Source: Micractinium sp. NFX-FRZ
Taxonomy: Eukaryota; Chlorophyta; Trebouxiophyceae; Chlorellales; Chlorellaceae
Length of the DNA stretch: 64,000 nt
Direction: 5' to 3'
NCBI GenBank assembly: GCA_029339195.1
Contig: JAPTJF010000023.1
Location: 186,001 to 250,000, forward strand
Position numbers and translations under genes: made by a program. The notes beneath the pieces were generated by a model. The model was not told where the DNA came from, ran no database searches, and was given only the letters and a program-made list of their open reading frames with translations. Shown one piece after another: positions 44,225-56,299 of this stretch (within the stretch, counting starts at the first letter, position 1; each line of letters opens with the position of its first letter).

Positions 44225-46612
44225 TCAGCGCTGGCGGCGGTCATGCAAGGCCACCGCAGCAGCACCCAGCAAGGCCGTGTAAGCAGCCAGCACTGCCAGT
44301 GACGTGGAGTTGGGTGCTGCCAGAGTGTCCATAGACAGGTTGACTAGGCCGGTCAGCAGGTTTGCAGCCAGAAAAACGGGGAGCATGGAGGCGTTGACCG
44401 CGGTCAACAGGTGCGGCTGCGCGCCCGGCAACAGCGCGTCAGCACCCACAAACAGCGCCACACACTGCGCATTGAGGGCCAGCATCCACAGCACATATGC
44501 TGCATTGCAGGCGCGGCGAGACACCGGCTGCACGTGTGTCACTGCTGCCCAGTAGGCAGCCCACAGCGCGGCGCTGCCCAGCACCAGCTGGGCGAGCAGC
44601 TGCAGCTGGCTGGCACGCAGCTGAGCTGGCAGCACAGTAGCCACCTTGGTGCGTATTGTCAGGCCGGCGCTGAAGCCGCTGCTGCTGCTGCCGTTGCCCA
44701 GGCTGCCGCTGCTGCCGCTGCTGGCGGCGGAAGCGGCGCCGCTGAGCCGGCTGCTGCGGCGCACGCCTGTGGCCGCTGCGGCCGCCGCCGCTGCGGACGT
44801 CGCGGCGTGGTATGCGGCATGCCCTGCTCCTGTCGCCAGCAGCTGCAGCGCCCAGTAGCCGGCCAGAGAGGCCAGCCCCTCCTTGTTGGCGCTGATCAAA
44901 TGAACTCCCCGTTCATCAGAGTGCACCCACTCGATGCCTCCCCGGACGGTCAGCCACCACTGGTGTGCAGCCAGCAGCGCTGCGCCTGCTGTGCCCACCG
45001 CCCAGCCGCTGCGCGCGGCCCACGGCGCCGCCATGCCCAGCAGGCGCAGCGCGGCCAGCGTGAGAAAGAAGTTCCAGTGCAGGCCGTACTCGCTGGCATG
45101 GTGTTGGTAGTCGGCTGCTGAGGTGGCGGCCAGGCGGGCCAGGCCTGCTCGGGGAAGACGGGGCGGCACAGGAGCAAAGAAGAGTGAAGCTGAGTGGATG
45201 GGTGTGGTGCAATCTGAGAGGTGGAGCGACAGGGCGTTGAGTGGGGATGGCAGCGTGTGGCGGCTGGCAGGGCAGCTGGCTGCCTGGCAACCAGCGACAC
45301 AGCACTAAATCAACCGTCAACCCTTACAGCACTGACAGCACCTCACCAAGAGCAGCACAGGCAGCTCCCAGCTTCTTGGGGGCCCGCCTCTGCTCATTCC
45401 CTCCTTCCCGGTTGCCCACGCCAGCGGCCCCACACCCACAGCCCATCCTACCCCCCCGCCCCGCCCCGCCTGCCCTGAGACTTGCCCATCCCCCTGCACT
45501 GCCGCCACGCCAAGCACACCCCTCCTCCCTGAGCCACGCTGGCCACCCCAGCCCAAGCCCAAGCCCCAACAGTGCTCCCAAGCCAGCAGCGGCACGCCAC
45601 CCCTTCCTCCCAGCACCTCCCAGCACCTCTATCCTCTTCTCTGTTAGAACTCACCTAGGCCCAGCAGAGCCGCCACCCGCCCGGCCTCCTTGCGCCACGC
45701 CGGCGGCCTCTTCCCCGCCGGCCTTGCCGCCGCCGCCAGGCCGTGTGCCAGCCCGCTTGCAGCCACAAAGGATCCCACCCCGGCGTCCATCAAGCCCGTG
45801 CCATAGGTCTCTGCCTTGGCGTACCGCCTTGGGAAGGCGGGAAAGTCGACCCCCAGGATGGCGATGCAGGTGATGAGCATGAGGGAGGCGCGGTAGGACG
45901 ACAGGCTGTCCCTGCAGTGCGGGGCAGGAGGGAGAGGGAGAAGGTAGGGGGTGGTGGTTGGTTGATGTCAAGTCCTCTTTGGGATGTAGATGCGGGTAAC
46001 GAACAAGTGAGACACGCGCTAGGACGACAGGGCTGCCCCTGCATGAGCGGGAGGGGAGGGGAAAGCAGGGGGCGGGGGTACAGAGTGCGGGGTGTATGCT
46101 TTGAGGCCGGCGGAGTTTGGCAGGAGGCTGGCTGCCATCCTCCACTGGCTGGCGTGCTCGGCTGGGTGAGGGAACCTGGTGAAACGATGTGGATGGCAAT
46201 TTGGAAGCATGCAATGCGGGCAGGGCAGCAAGCGAGCGGCGGCGCACCTCAGCAGCTCCGGCAGCGCTCGCCGTTGTGCCGCGCGCCGGCGGTGCTGCCG
46301 CTCGTTGCTGTTCTGGGTGGCGAAAAGCGCGCCAGTCAGGGCGCTCACGCCGCCCAGCAGTGCCGCTGGGCTGACGAGGCCTAGCTGGAGCGCCATTTGC
46401 GGCAAGACCAGCACCGCCCACTCCGCCGCCAGCCGCACCACGCCTGGGCGCGCCCGGTGGAACAGCCCGCCCCCGCCGGCCGCGGGATGCTGAATGAGCC
46501 GCCAGAGCAGCAGCAGGAGCACGGGGGCGGCCGCCAGTGCCGAGACCTCGAGCACGCTGGTGCCGGCATGGCCCGACACGAAGGCCTCCTTCTGCTGCCG
46601 CAGGCTCGCCAT
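44225..46612 (-). CDS. GWT1: GPI-anchor inositol acyltransferase PIG-W/GWT1, 513 aa
   Basis: Exons: 46612-46248, 45911-45655, 45144-44225; 1542 nt. The enzyme acylates the inositol of glucosaminyl-phosphatidylinositol in the ER membrane, an early step of GPI-anchor synthesis. Diagnostic motifs: [12 protein letters not shown] (8-19) near the N-terminus and the lumenal [13 protein letters not shown] (222-234). About a dozen hydrophobic helices follow, ending with the C-terminal [16 protein letters not shown]. Asn-rich [13 protein letters not shown] precedes the last helix. A low-complexity Ala/Ser/Gly insert (about 320-360) is not typical of the family. The ATG follows no closer in-frame start. 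TGTAA lies close downstream. The second exon has an echo copy in the first intron. Confidence 0.93.
45995..46047 (-). repeat. GWT1: echo of PIG-W exon 2 start
   Basis: Plus-strand CTAGGACGACAGGGCTGCCCCTGCA repeats the acceptor/exon 2 start at 45890-45917 (GTAGGACGACAGGCTGTCCCTGCA), about 115 bp away. Confidence 0.8.
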
Positions 46613-47025
46613 GGAAGTGCCGGGGGTGTGATGTCGCAGCCATATGGGGTTTTCAGAAGAGGCCAGCACAATTTAAGTGGGGGCGGTGCGCTGACCCCGC
46701 TGGGGTGGCGGCGCAGCGGCGACGGCAGGCATGTGTGCGAATGCAACTAGAAGGGTCATAAACACCGGCATGCCTTGGAAGCATGGTGGGACGCTGCTGG
46801 CTTGACCCATGTACAATGCCCGTGGCAGGGCAGCCCCCAACATGCCAGTCAGCCAAACAGTAGTCCCATGTTCCCTGGCGCTGCACCGCCAGCTGGACGG
46901 GTGTGCATGGTGAGTTGCAGTTGATTGATAGTAAGTTGCTCAAGACATTGAAAGGATTACATGGTAGAGCAAGCGTCACAACAGAGTCATATGCCAACTC
47001 GGAGGGGTTGAGGTATGGCCCACGG
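46613..47025. other. 5' flank of PIG-W, no gene seen
   Basis: Must contain the PIG-W promoter. No exon or clear element recognised. Confidence 0.4.
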
Positions 47026-47640
47026 CTAGCTATCACTGTTGCCCACACCCGCTGCTGCCGCCAGCTGCTTGCACACACGCTTATGCCCCGCACTGCCACG
47101 CCAGTCAGCATGCGAGCAGGCAGTGCTGCAGTACCTGGCCGCCCGGCAGCAGCCGCACCGCTTGCACCCGCGCCCCTCCCCTCGCCCGGGCCACGTTAGC
47201 GCACCGCAGGTGGGCGCAGCTGTGTGCGGCCGCCGCCTGTGCCAGCCCCAGCGCCGCCGCCGCATGCTGCTTGGGCAGATGCCAGAGGGCCTGCAGCAGG
47301 GCAGCCAGCTCAGCAGAAGGCTGGGCCAGCAGCCGCTGCAGCCGCTCCAGCTGCTGGGAAGCAGAGGCGTCATTGCTGCCCTGCTCTGCTGAGGCTGCCT
47401 CCAGGCTGATGAGCTCACGGCTGATGCTGCCACTGCTTCTGCTGTTGCCCTGCTGCTGCTGCTGCTGCTGTTGCCCTGCTGCTGCTGCTGCTGCTGCTGC
47501 TGAGTCTGCGCTGCAGGTTCCGACAGGTGCGCCTCACGACTGAGCAGCTGCCTCAGCCTCTCTGCGGCAGCCTCCGCCAGGTGCTGCCAGCCAGCCATGC
47601 AAGTGATGCCAAGCAATGTCACATCGTGTTGGCTGCCAGG
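47026..47640 (-). pseudogene. broken copy of the C-terminus of the large MYND protein
   Basis: Minus-strand segments match the last exon of the gene at 47765-52039. An EAAAERLRQLLSREAH stretch with a poly-Gln and poly-Ser run comes first. In a second frame comes ERLQRLLAQPSAELAALLQ. In a third frame is the finger GCKRCGCCRAARYC, continuing to KRVCKQLAAAA. Relative to the parent there is a 14-nt deletion just before the finger and at least one more frame change upstream, so no intact product is possible as read. Its orientation is inverted relative to the parent. Confidence 0.8.
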
Positions 47641-47764
47641 GTGGCCAGGGTGACCATCCTGCGGTCGCCCTGCCGCGTCGCGTGCTGTGCCGCGCTGCGC
47701 TGCGCCGCTGGGAAGGAACAGGCACACCTCTCGGACTCCTAAGAGGATTGTTGGCTTTTATACC

Positions 47765-50700
47765 ATGACTAAGATGCTTTCTGCTCTGCAAAAGGTGAAA
47801 CGGTGCTGCGAGGACGCAGCGGCATCCGCGGCAGCAGCCGAGCGCCTACCGGAAGCCGTGTCGCAGCTGGTGGATGAAGTTAATAGTTGGAAGAGACCGG
47901 AACCTGCCGTGGCCGAGGCCATCAAGAGGTGCTTGCTGCCCGTCGCCGCGTCGCCGCCAATCCGCTGCCTACCGCTGCCCACCGCTGCCGCCCCACCGTT
48001 CAGAGTTCCCCCTTGAACGCTGCCCCTCCCTGCTTGAAGCGTAAAACTCGCTTACTACGCGTAGATGAAGAAAACGTGATGTTTTCCCCTCCCTGCAGCG
48101 AGCTGGTTGCGGTGGGCGAGCAGCTGGCGGCGCTGGCAGGCCGACCGTCAGGGTTTGAGGCGCCCGTTGCCAGCGCCCTGCTCGGTGCTGCCTGCGACGT
48201 CCTGAGTTGCTGCGCACTGGTGATAGCACCTGCACTGGCGCCTTCAGCTGAAGAGATGTTACGCCTGGCCTCCAGCTGCCGCCTGTTCTTCACGGCTGGG
48301 CGCACGCTGCTGGCGGCGCAGCGGGCGCAGGTTGCGAGCGAACGCGCGGCAGCGGGGGACGGCGGCACGGCTCTGCAGCAGGCGTGGGCACGCAATGCTC
48401 GCCAGCAGATGGGGGGCGTGAATGCTGTGCTGTGGCGCCTGCTGCAACCTGACTCCCTCACCCAGGTGGCAGCACCGCAGCAGCGGGGGGGGCAGACGGT
48501 AGTGATGGTCAGCAGGTCGCAGACCGACACCCACTCCCCGGCAGCAGCAGCTGCGTTTGCGGGCAGCACAGGGCGGCCTGCCGCCCTGCTGCCGTGGCTG
48601 GCAGAGGTCACAGCAGCTCTGGCATGGCCCGGCCCTGGTGCTGACGCCGCAAGAGGTGTGCCGGCCTTGCGGGCTGCACCCGCAATGACACTACTCACCT
48701 GCCTGTTTGCCTGCGGGCAGGCACGGAGTCCTCTCTACCTGCCTGCCTGCCTGCCTGCCTGCCTGCTTGCCTGCCCCAACCAACCAACCCCCCTTCCACT
48801 CTCCACCCTCCGAAGAGACGCCTTACGTCGGCTTTTCTGAAGTTGTCAATTACTCGGCCCTCGCCAACCAGCTGCTCACCGCCCCGCACTACTCGACGCA
48901 CGCCGCAGCCGTGGCGGAGAACGCGCCGCTGCAGCAGGCGGTGGCAGGCCTGCTGCTGGGCCGCTGCCTGCCGGATGTGGCACGCTACTTGCTGGAGTCA
49001 AGCTTGGAAGAGCAGACTGTAGCATATGTGCAGCAGCTGGCTGCGGCTCTGGCCTCTGACAGCCTTTGTGCAGCACTTGCCTGGCTGCTGCGGCAGCCCG
49101 GTGGAGCCGTGGGCGCTGTGCGGCATGCTGCCAGCCTGGTGGCAGCCCTGCCTGCCAGCCGGCCTGATGGCTGGACGACGGAACGGTTTGCAGGCACCCA
49201 TATCTCAGCCATGTGGGTGCTGACTCACGTGAGCGGGCTGCTGCGTCCACAGCCGCCAGCGGCAGGCAGCGGCGACAGCACAGGAAGCGCCGCAGCAGGC
49301 AGCGGCGACAGCACGGGCAGCGGCGCAGCAGGCAGCAGCAGCGTGGGCAGCGCTCCAGCAGGCAGCGAGTCGGCAGCCGTGGCAGCAGGCAGCGAGGAGT
49401 GGTGGGGGGTGGCAACAGCGCTGCTTGAGCTGCTGCCACACTCAGCAGCTGTGGTAGCATGTTTGGCTGGAGACCCAGAGTGCCCGCCGCGCGCCCTGGC
49501 AATGCTGTGCCACAACATGGGCCTCCCTTTCAACGTCCTTTTTGGGGAACTGGGACGCTTAGCCGACGTTCCAGTCAGCCCCTGCCAGCTGCACGCGTGG
49601 GCGGCCGCGGCGGAGGCGGCCATGCGGCTGCAGCAACTGCTTGCGCAGCTGCATGGCCGGCAGTGGGAGGATGGCGAAGAATTGCTTGGCATACGCCGGC
49701 TGTCAGGGGTGCTGCTGCTCTCCTTCTGGTGTGCCATCCCCGACACCACACCAGTTGGAGTCCATGCACAGGCCGCCACCGAGGCCGGCCGCTGCCTGTG
49801 GCAGCTGCACAGCACGGCCTGCCGCCTGCTGCACTGGCTGGCCGCCGACGTCGGCACACGCCCGCTGGCATACTCTGGCGGCCCGCCCAGTGCCGGCACG
49901 TGGCACTGGCTGCTGGCAGGCCTGTGCCAGCTGTACATTTGCATCGACCCTTTCTTCAGCATGGCGCCACACGAGGAGACGGCCGAGGAACACGCCGCCA
50001 GGTGTGCAGTTTGTGGGTGGTGTTGCCGTGCTGGCGTGCACGTGTGCCCTGTCAGCCCCAGGCTGGTGGCCCCGGCACTGCCCTGGGGGGGAGCGCTATC
50101 GCTGCAGGTAAGCAATTGGAACTTGGGCTGTGGGCAACGGCTCCGCACATGCTCACCTCCGAACGTCCCACCCGCCCCCGCTGCAGGGAACTCCGTGCGG
50201 GGGCGCTGGCTGCGGCTCACTGGGCCGCCACCCAAGCGTGCCTCACCGCAGCAGCGGCCACAGCGGCGCGTGCCAGCACGGAGCCATGCCTTGGCATGGG
50301 GCCGGAGCAGGAAATACTGTGGCTGTGTGAGGAGGTGCTGGCGGTGCTCAAGGTGGCCGCCACCTGCCCCAGCCTGGCGGGGCCGCAGCTGCTGGGAGTG
50401 CTGCTCAAACGCCTGTCCGATCTGGCGCAGGTTCGTCGGACGCTGGGCGGTGTGTGTGTGTGTGTGTGTGTTTGCTTGTTTGCATTCAGCATGGCCGTGC
50501 CTGCTGACAGGCTTGGTAGCAGCTGCAGTGGGGATGGGATGTGATGGCTGCGCAGAGGGAAGGGGCAGCTGGCTGGGGCAAGCAAAGGGCGGCGCCGGCA
50601 TGGCATGGCCTGGCATGCGTGCCGCTGTGCCTCTCACACCCTGCGCCCTAGCTGCCAACTTTTGTGTGTTACCAGTTTTAATGTCCGCCGCTTCCCCTTG

Positions 50701-51441
50701 CTCATTGCCTGCAGCGTGCCAGTGATGCAAGCGGGCAGCTCCAAGTTTTGACAGCTGAGCTGTGCACTCTGGCTCTGCAGCAGGCAGCAACAGCGGCCGC
50801 ACAGCAGCCGCGCCTGGCGGCAGCCATTGTGGCAGGCACTGGCAGTGGCGGGCACGGCCCTGGCAGCTCGCGACATGCCGATACTCTGAGGCAGTGGGTT
50901 GCTGCCAGTGGCGTAGCAGCTCAGGTGTGCTTGAAAACGCAGTGCTCTTCACACCCAAGCTGCTCTTAGAGGCCTTGCAGGCCAGTTAGGGCCCCGTTAC
51001 CAGCGTGCGTGTGTGCTTCCTGAACCGTCTGCCCTGTGGCATGCCTTCCCTCTTGCTGCTGCTAACCACTGCTGTGCATGGCCTCTTGCCTGCACATCCC
51101 GTGCAGCTGCTGCCATCCTGCTCTGAAGCGCTCACTGCTCTGGCGGACGCTGGCGCAGAGGCCAGCGGCAGCCTGCGCGCTGTGCGCAGCGGGTGTGATA
51201 GCAGCACTTTGTCGGCAGCAGGCGGGGCAGATGACAGCCAGCAGCCGCAGCAACCCCAGCAGGAGCGGTCTGAGCTGGCATCGCATCTGGAGGCTGCCTC
51301 AGAGGGGCTGAAGCAGCTGCTGCGTCTTGAGGCGCCCGTGTCAGCAGCTGACTCACAGCCTGGGAGCCAGCGCCAGGGCAGCAGCGGCAGCGGCAGATGC
51401 ACGAGCAGCACGCCATCCGAACTAGGCGGGGCGGGCGACAG

Positions 51442-51474
<33 letters not shown>

Positions 51475-52039
51475 GTCTGATCTGGCATCGCATCTGGAGG
51501 CTGCCGCAGAGAGGCTGAGGCAGCAGCTCAGATGTGAGGCGCCGTGGGGGGCAGCTGCAGCACAGACTCAGCAGCAGCAGCAGCAGCAGCAGGGCGGCAG
51601 CAGCAGCAGCAGTGGCACCAGCAGAGGTGAAGTCGCCGCAGCGCAGCTGGGCAGGGGTGCCCTATCTGTCACTCCAGACGTGGAGCGGCTGCAGCGGCTG
51701 CTGACCCAGCCAGCTGCTGAGCTGGCTGCCCTGCTGCAGTCCCTCTGGCAGCTGCCCGAGCAGCAGGCGGCGGCGGCGCTGGAGCTGGCGCAGCAGGCGG
51801 CCGCACGCAGTTGCGCCCACCTGCGGTGCGCCAACGTGGCACTGGAGGGAGGGCCGGGCGCCGGGGAGGGGCTCGGCTGCAAGCGGTGCGGCGGCTGCCG
51901 GGTGGCCAGGTACTGCAGCACTGCCTGCTCGCATGCCGACTGGCGCGGCAGCACGGGGCACAAGCGTGTGTGCAAGCAGCTGGCAGCAGCGGCAGCAGAC
52001 GCCGCGACGGCAGCACCAGCAGGCAGCGGCGACAGGTAG
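47765..52039 (+). CDS. large MYND-type zinc finger protein, 1097 aa, 6 exons
   Basis: Exons: 47765-47928, 48099-48655, 48816-50001, 50187-50430, 50715-50924, 51107-52039; 3294 nt. Most of the protein is Ala/Leu/Gln-rich helical sequence without a recognised domain. A Ser/Gly/Ala tract (SAAAGSGDSTGSGAAGS) sits in exon 3. The last exon has two copies of a ~207-bp unit (LASHLEAASEGLKQLLRLEA and LASHLEAAAERLRQQLRCEA), each near Gln runs, and then the MYND finger CKRCGGCRVARYCSTACSHA..W...GHKRVC close to the end. The acceptor of exon 3 is AAG, not CAG, and is chosen by phase. It belongs to a MYND family that is large in green algae; function unknown. The start MTKMLSALQKVKRCC is the first ATG with a clean upstream flank. 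TGTAA at 52627-52631 is 588 nt downstream. Confidence 0.8.
50451..50470 (+). repeat. (GT)n microsatellite
   Basis: About ten GT units, 20 nt after the donor of exon 4 of the large MYND gene. Confidence 0.95.
51270..51545 (+). repeat. internal coding repeat, two units of ~207 bp
   Basis: The unit beginning GAGCTGGCATCGCATCTGGAGGCTGCC recurs about 207 bp later with in-frame divergence. The length is a multiple of three, so the frame is kept. Confidence 0.85.
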
Positions 52040-52735
52040 CCAACTCACCTGTTCAACCTCGTGGGTGTGTGCTCTTTTCTCTTTTGGGCATGTGGCGGGT
52101 GCCAATGTTTGTTTCACAGTTGTCCTTGGTAGGCCTCTTCACTCTTGTGTCAACGGCAGAAGTGCTCCCCATGACCAGCTCCGTTTGGATGCAAGCGGAA
52201 ACTTCGGGGAGCAGGCAATGTGGCAGCAGCAGGGTGGGGGGGCAGGGCAGCATGCTGGCCGCCGCTCCCTTGATCCGCAGCGCAGCTCGGCTTTCGCGGC
52301 ATGGTCACCACCTCGAGCCTGCCCTACGATGGAAGCATATGTCTATACAGAAGCACGGCAGCCAGCACCAGCCAGTGTAGGGCAGCACGCCAGTCGGCAC
52401 TCCCGCTGCACCTGGTCGACCGGGCAGCAGCAGCCACCCTAGGGACTTGTGATATGGTGATCCAAGTGGCATAATTGTACATGGGTCTGTGCGTGCGGTC
52501 AAAGGATGAGAAGTGTGAAATCTGCTGCTAGCTGCCTAGTTCGTGTCATGAGGCCAAGGCCCCGTCACCCCGCTGCCTATGTCAGCTGCCGTGCTGTGTT
52601 CGGGCGGCTCCCTCCTCGTGTGCTCATGTAATTACTACGACCGCCACTGCCCCTGACACCAGCTGCCAGCCCTGGGCACCTTAAGTGCCCAGCACTGCTG
52701 GCATGGATGCGAGAGCTCCATCCTGGCTGGGCTGG
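52040..52735. other. convergent 3' flanks
   Basis: Between the MYND stop (+) and the GPN3 stop (-). No gene supported. The only TGTAA seen is on the plus strand at 52627-52631. Confidence 0.45.
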
Positions 52736-55700
52736 CTAGTAGTCGGGGCCCTCTCCGCCCTCGGCATCCCCAAACTCTTGTGTCTTCACTTCCTGGTCCT
52801 CGCCGTACTGCAGGGCAGGCAGGGCAGGCAGGCAGGCAGGCAGGCGGCAGCGGTACAGTCGTGTTGGCATGTTGACGGTGCATGGGAACGGGCACGGGGG
52901 CACACCCCCCTCCTCCAGCAAAGCGCCAGCTGTGTGGGCGGTGCTCGACACATGGGGCAGGCAGGCGGCATGGGGGTGGTGAGGTGAAGACGTGTGGACA
53001 ATCAGGTAGCAGAGGGAGGGACAGCGGTTTGGGTGGTCCTGCCTGCGGTACAAGTACGGCAAGGCAGGAGGGCGTCGTGTGGCTGGCAGGCATACGACAG
53101 GCGGGCCGACAGGCTGGCATCCTCCTGCCCCACAATGAGCCGCGTGGCAGCCGGCGCGCCTGCCGCCACCTCAGCGCTGGGCCACCTGCCCCCTTCCCTA
53201 TACAGACTGTAGGCCCACACAAGCACGCAAGCAGCAAATATGTGCGGATGGTTGCAGAAAGTAGGCACCCTCCCCACACCCACCCACCAGTATGGCCATC
53301 TTGATTTGCAGGTCCTCCTCTGCCCCCACTTCTTCACAGTACGCTCAGACCTTGGCTATCGAAAAAGTGCGGCAACCTTGCCGCACCCACCTGTATGGCC
53401 ATGTCGACCTGCAGCAGCGCACTTCCCCCCTCCACCCCACCCCACCCCACCCCTCCTTGCTATACCACGCATGGCTAAACTACAGAAACACGGCGACCTC
53501 ACCACACGCGCCCACCGGTATGGCCATCTCAATTTGCAGCAGCAGGTCCTCCACTCCACCCCCACTGCTTCACAATGCGCGCAGACTTTGGCTATCAAAA
53601 GCGCGGCCACCTCCCCACACCCGCCCACCTGTATGGCCATGTCGATCTGCAGCAGCAGGTCCTCCACGCTCTCCTCGTCACCAATGTCCAGCGGGGTGAA
53701 GGTGACCATGGAGAAGTCGTCCAGCAGCGACACCACGGCGTCGTTCAGCTTGCGAAAACGCGGGCCCGTCTGCAGGGACAAGAGGAGTTGGGGGAGAGGG
53801 AATGTGAGCGGTGCGAACCACCAGTGTGGCAGTTGCAAAGGTGGTGTGGCGGGGCAGCCACGGCATCATTCAGCTTGCAGAACCGGGGGCCCGTCTGGGT
53901 GGCAGGGCGGGAGCGCAGCGGGGAGCGGGGGTCGAGGCGGGGCTCCAGGTGTGCAGTCGTGCACTGCCTGTGAGCATGCACGCACCCCGCCTCGGCATAC
54001 CACCCGCCCCGTACCACCCACTCCCCGCTCCTCTGTTTCCCCGCCCTCCCCCCACCTGCTTGTCCAGCTCGTGCCTCATCTCCATTGGGTCCGGGAAGCG
54101 GAAGGACTCCAGCGCATCCTGCATCGACGGCGCAAGGTTTCGGCTGAGCATCTAATAGATGGGTACAGTATGCAATGTCCGGACGGCATCAAGCCGAGGG
54201 GTCGGGAAAGCGACGGGACTCGAGCGCGTTCACGGCATCAAGTGGCCTCCCCCCCCTGCGCCCCACCTTGTTCTTGCACATGTCCACTTTCGTGAGGACG
54301 TTGACGTGCGGCAGCTCCAGCTGCACCATGGCGCTGAGCGCGTTGAGGGAGCCGGCAACGAACTTGGGCATCTCGGCAATGAACTGGGAGTCCAGGCAGT
54401 ACACCTGCGGTACAGCAGTGGGGTGGGGGCAGTACGGCGGTACCACGTGTGTGCGTGCACGGCGGCGGTGGACCATACTCACTGAAGGAGTCCCAAGCGC
54501 GGTACACCTGCGGTACCAGCGGGGTGGAGCAGTACGCAGTTGCCGCCTGTCTCCGCTGCCCACCTGCCTGACCGCTTCCGACCGGGCGCCGGCCATCCCA
54601 ACGCCCCCGCCGCACACGCAATCACTGCACCCTACCTGCAATCATCAACCCACCCTGTACAACCACCAACAATGCAGATGCGCCTCTGTGCACGTGGGTC
54701 GCCCACCCCCCACCCCCCAGCCCTTCACCAAACCTCCCTGCCAAGCCCCTATCCCCGGCCCTTCCCCAGCCCCTCCCCGCCCACCCTTGGACCCACCACG
54801 CAGATCTGCCAGCCATCCCTCTTCAGGTACTCCACAAAGGTGCGGAACACCGACAGGTGGCTGTACAGCTCAATCTGGCCGGGACAGTCGAAAATCAGGT
54901 AGTCGTCGTCGCCTGCGGGGAGGGGACAGGAAGCGGGCTTTGTTGGTTGTGAGAGAATACATTGTGGGGGTGGTGAGGGTGGGCCACGCGGCGGGTGGTC
55001 CTGGGCATGTGCTGGGGCGGGGACAGGGGCAGGTAGAGGGAGGGACGCCCCGCCCCGGCCGCCTAGTCCCCTCATGCCAAATTCAGCTTCTTTGAATGTT
55101 CCTCCCAACCTGCAGTCGAACACTCGTACGCGTGCCACATGCCACATGTAGTGCACACATTGCAATGGCGGTGCCTCACCACACCCCACACAATGCATGC
55201 AGTGAAGAGGCGGCGGGTCTCACCATACCCCTCCAGCTCCTCCCCCAGCCACTCCTCCAGGTTCTCCTCCAGGTACTCCATGCAGTACAGCAGGCCGCTG
55301 CAGGCAGTACAGGGTCGCAGTACAAGGGCAGTTCGAGAGCAGTACAGGGTGGTGCAGGTTCTCGCCCAGGTACTCCACGGAGGACAGCAGACCACTGTAC
55401 GGGGTGGCAGTACAGGGTGGCAGTATATGAGCAGTGGAGGAGCGCTACATGACGGCCCAAGCTCTCCTGCACATGGATAGCCCTTAGCGCGCCCCAGCTA
55501 CACCTTCCGCACCACATCCCCCGGCGAGCGCGCACCGTTGTGCGTTGGCTGCATCCCCGTCATCCACCCGCTGCCTCCCCTCCATCACAGCTCCCGCCCC
55601 AAGTCCCATTGAGATGATCTACCAAACGCACCCGTTGGGACCCAGCTGCATTTCCTGCATCACATCGTCCAGCGTCACCAGGTCGCGCACATCAATAGAC

Positions 55701-56299
55701 ACAGGGTACTTGAACTCCTCGGCAGCAGGGTCTGCAGGGAACGAAAACAATTGAAGTAAAAGTCAGTGTGAAGTAAATGAGGTGGGGTGGGTGGGTGGGT
55801 GTTGTGCGGGTTGGGGCTCCAAAGAGTTAGCAGTGGGCGGAGTCTGGAAAGGAAGGGACCCCAGGGAGCCGAATCAACAGGGACCACCGGAGCGTGTCTG
55901 GCGCAGCCATGCAAGCAATTGCGAAACCCGGATGCGTGAGCAAGGCGGTCCAGCTGCAGGGTGAGGAAGCAGCTTGGCCAGTGGGTGGTGAAAAACAAGC
56001 AGGTACTGCCTTGCAAGGACGCCGCACCCAACGCACAGCTGACCGGCTGCGCACCCACCCAGGTTGACCACGTGCACCGGCCGGTTGATGGCATCGCAGT
56101 GCTGCTTGATGGTGTCACAGTAGGTGGACTGCAGGGGCAGCCACATCGGGCATGTGTTGCAGGGGAGGCCCGGAGGACAGGCGGCAGGCAGCGGCGGCAG
56201 TGGCGGCAGGGAGTCGCACGCTGCGGAGAGCTCCCACCCCGTGCACGGCCTCACCTTTCCGCTTCCCGCGGGCCCCACCACCAGCTGAGCGAACTTCAT
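52736..56299 (-). CDS. GPN3: GPN-loop GTPase 3 (GPN3), 283 aa, 9 exons
   Basis: Exons: 56299-56255, 56128-56059, 55731-55632, 55297-55224, 54912-54797, 54404-54267, 54151-54056, 53769-53629, 52807-52736; 852 nt. GPN GTPases help assemble and import RNA polymerase II. Motifs: P-loop GPAGSGKST (9-17), the GPN loop LGPNGG (68-73), the switch-like [19 protein letters not shown], and TKVD (173-176). Isoform 3 is favoured by the short length, the [11 protein letters not shown]-terminus and the FSMVTF.P.D segment; GPN1 and GPN2 have longer tails. An upstream TTG in frame exists, but the ATG at 56299 matches the family start ([12 protein letters not shown]). Introns carry many echo copies, described separately. 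Divergent from HisHF. Confidence 0.94.
53274..53682 (-). repeat. GPN3: four-unit ~115-bp tandem array ending in GPN3 exon 8
   Basis: Plus-strand units start near 53274, 53381, 53501 and 53615, spaced 107, 120 and 114 bp. Each contains a donor-like CACC, TATGGCCAT, a CTGCAG or TTGCAG core and, apart from the second, GGTCCTCC; their outer flanks share CAGAC(C)TTGGCTATC-like text. The unit at 53615 includes the real last ~45 nt of exon 8 and its donor. The other three lie in the intron as degenerate copies. Confidence 0.88.
53858..53900 (-). repeat. GPN3: echo of GPN3 exon 8 start
   Basis: Repeats 53731-53776 (TTCAGCTTGC..AAC.G..GGCCCGTCT), including the acceptor region. Confidence 0.8.
54186..54235 (-). 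repeat. GPN3: echo of GPN3 exon 7 segment
   Basis: The minus strand reads [12 protein letters not shown], a copy of [12 protein letters not shown] in exon 7. Confidence 0.8.
54481..54515 (-). repeat. GPN3: echo of GPN3 exon 6 start
   Basis: CCGCAG followed by GTGTACCGC and GACTCC copies the true acceptor and VYCLDS at 54404. Confidence 0.78.
55350..55395 (-). repeat. GPN3: echo of GPN3 exon 4 start
   Basis: Plus-strand CCCAGGTACTCCACGGAGGACAGCAG repeats 55268-55293 (TCCAGGTACTCCATGCAGTACAGCAG). Confidence 0.8.

Noticed and set aside
47204..47543. Plus-strand frame rich in Leu/Cys near 47271
   Set aside because: Antisense of the poly-Gln/Ser tract of the MYND fragment; repetitive composition only.
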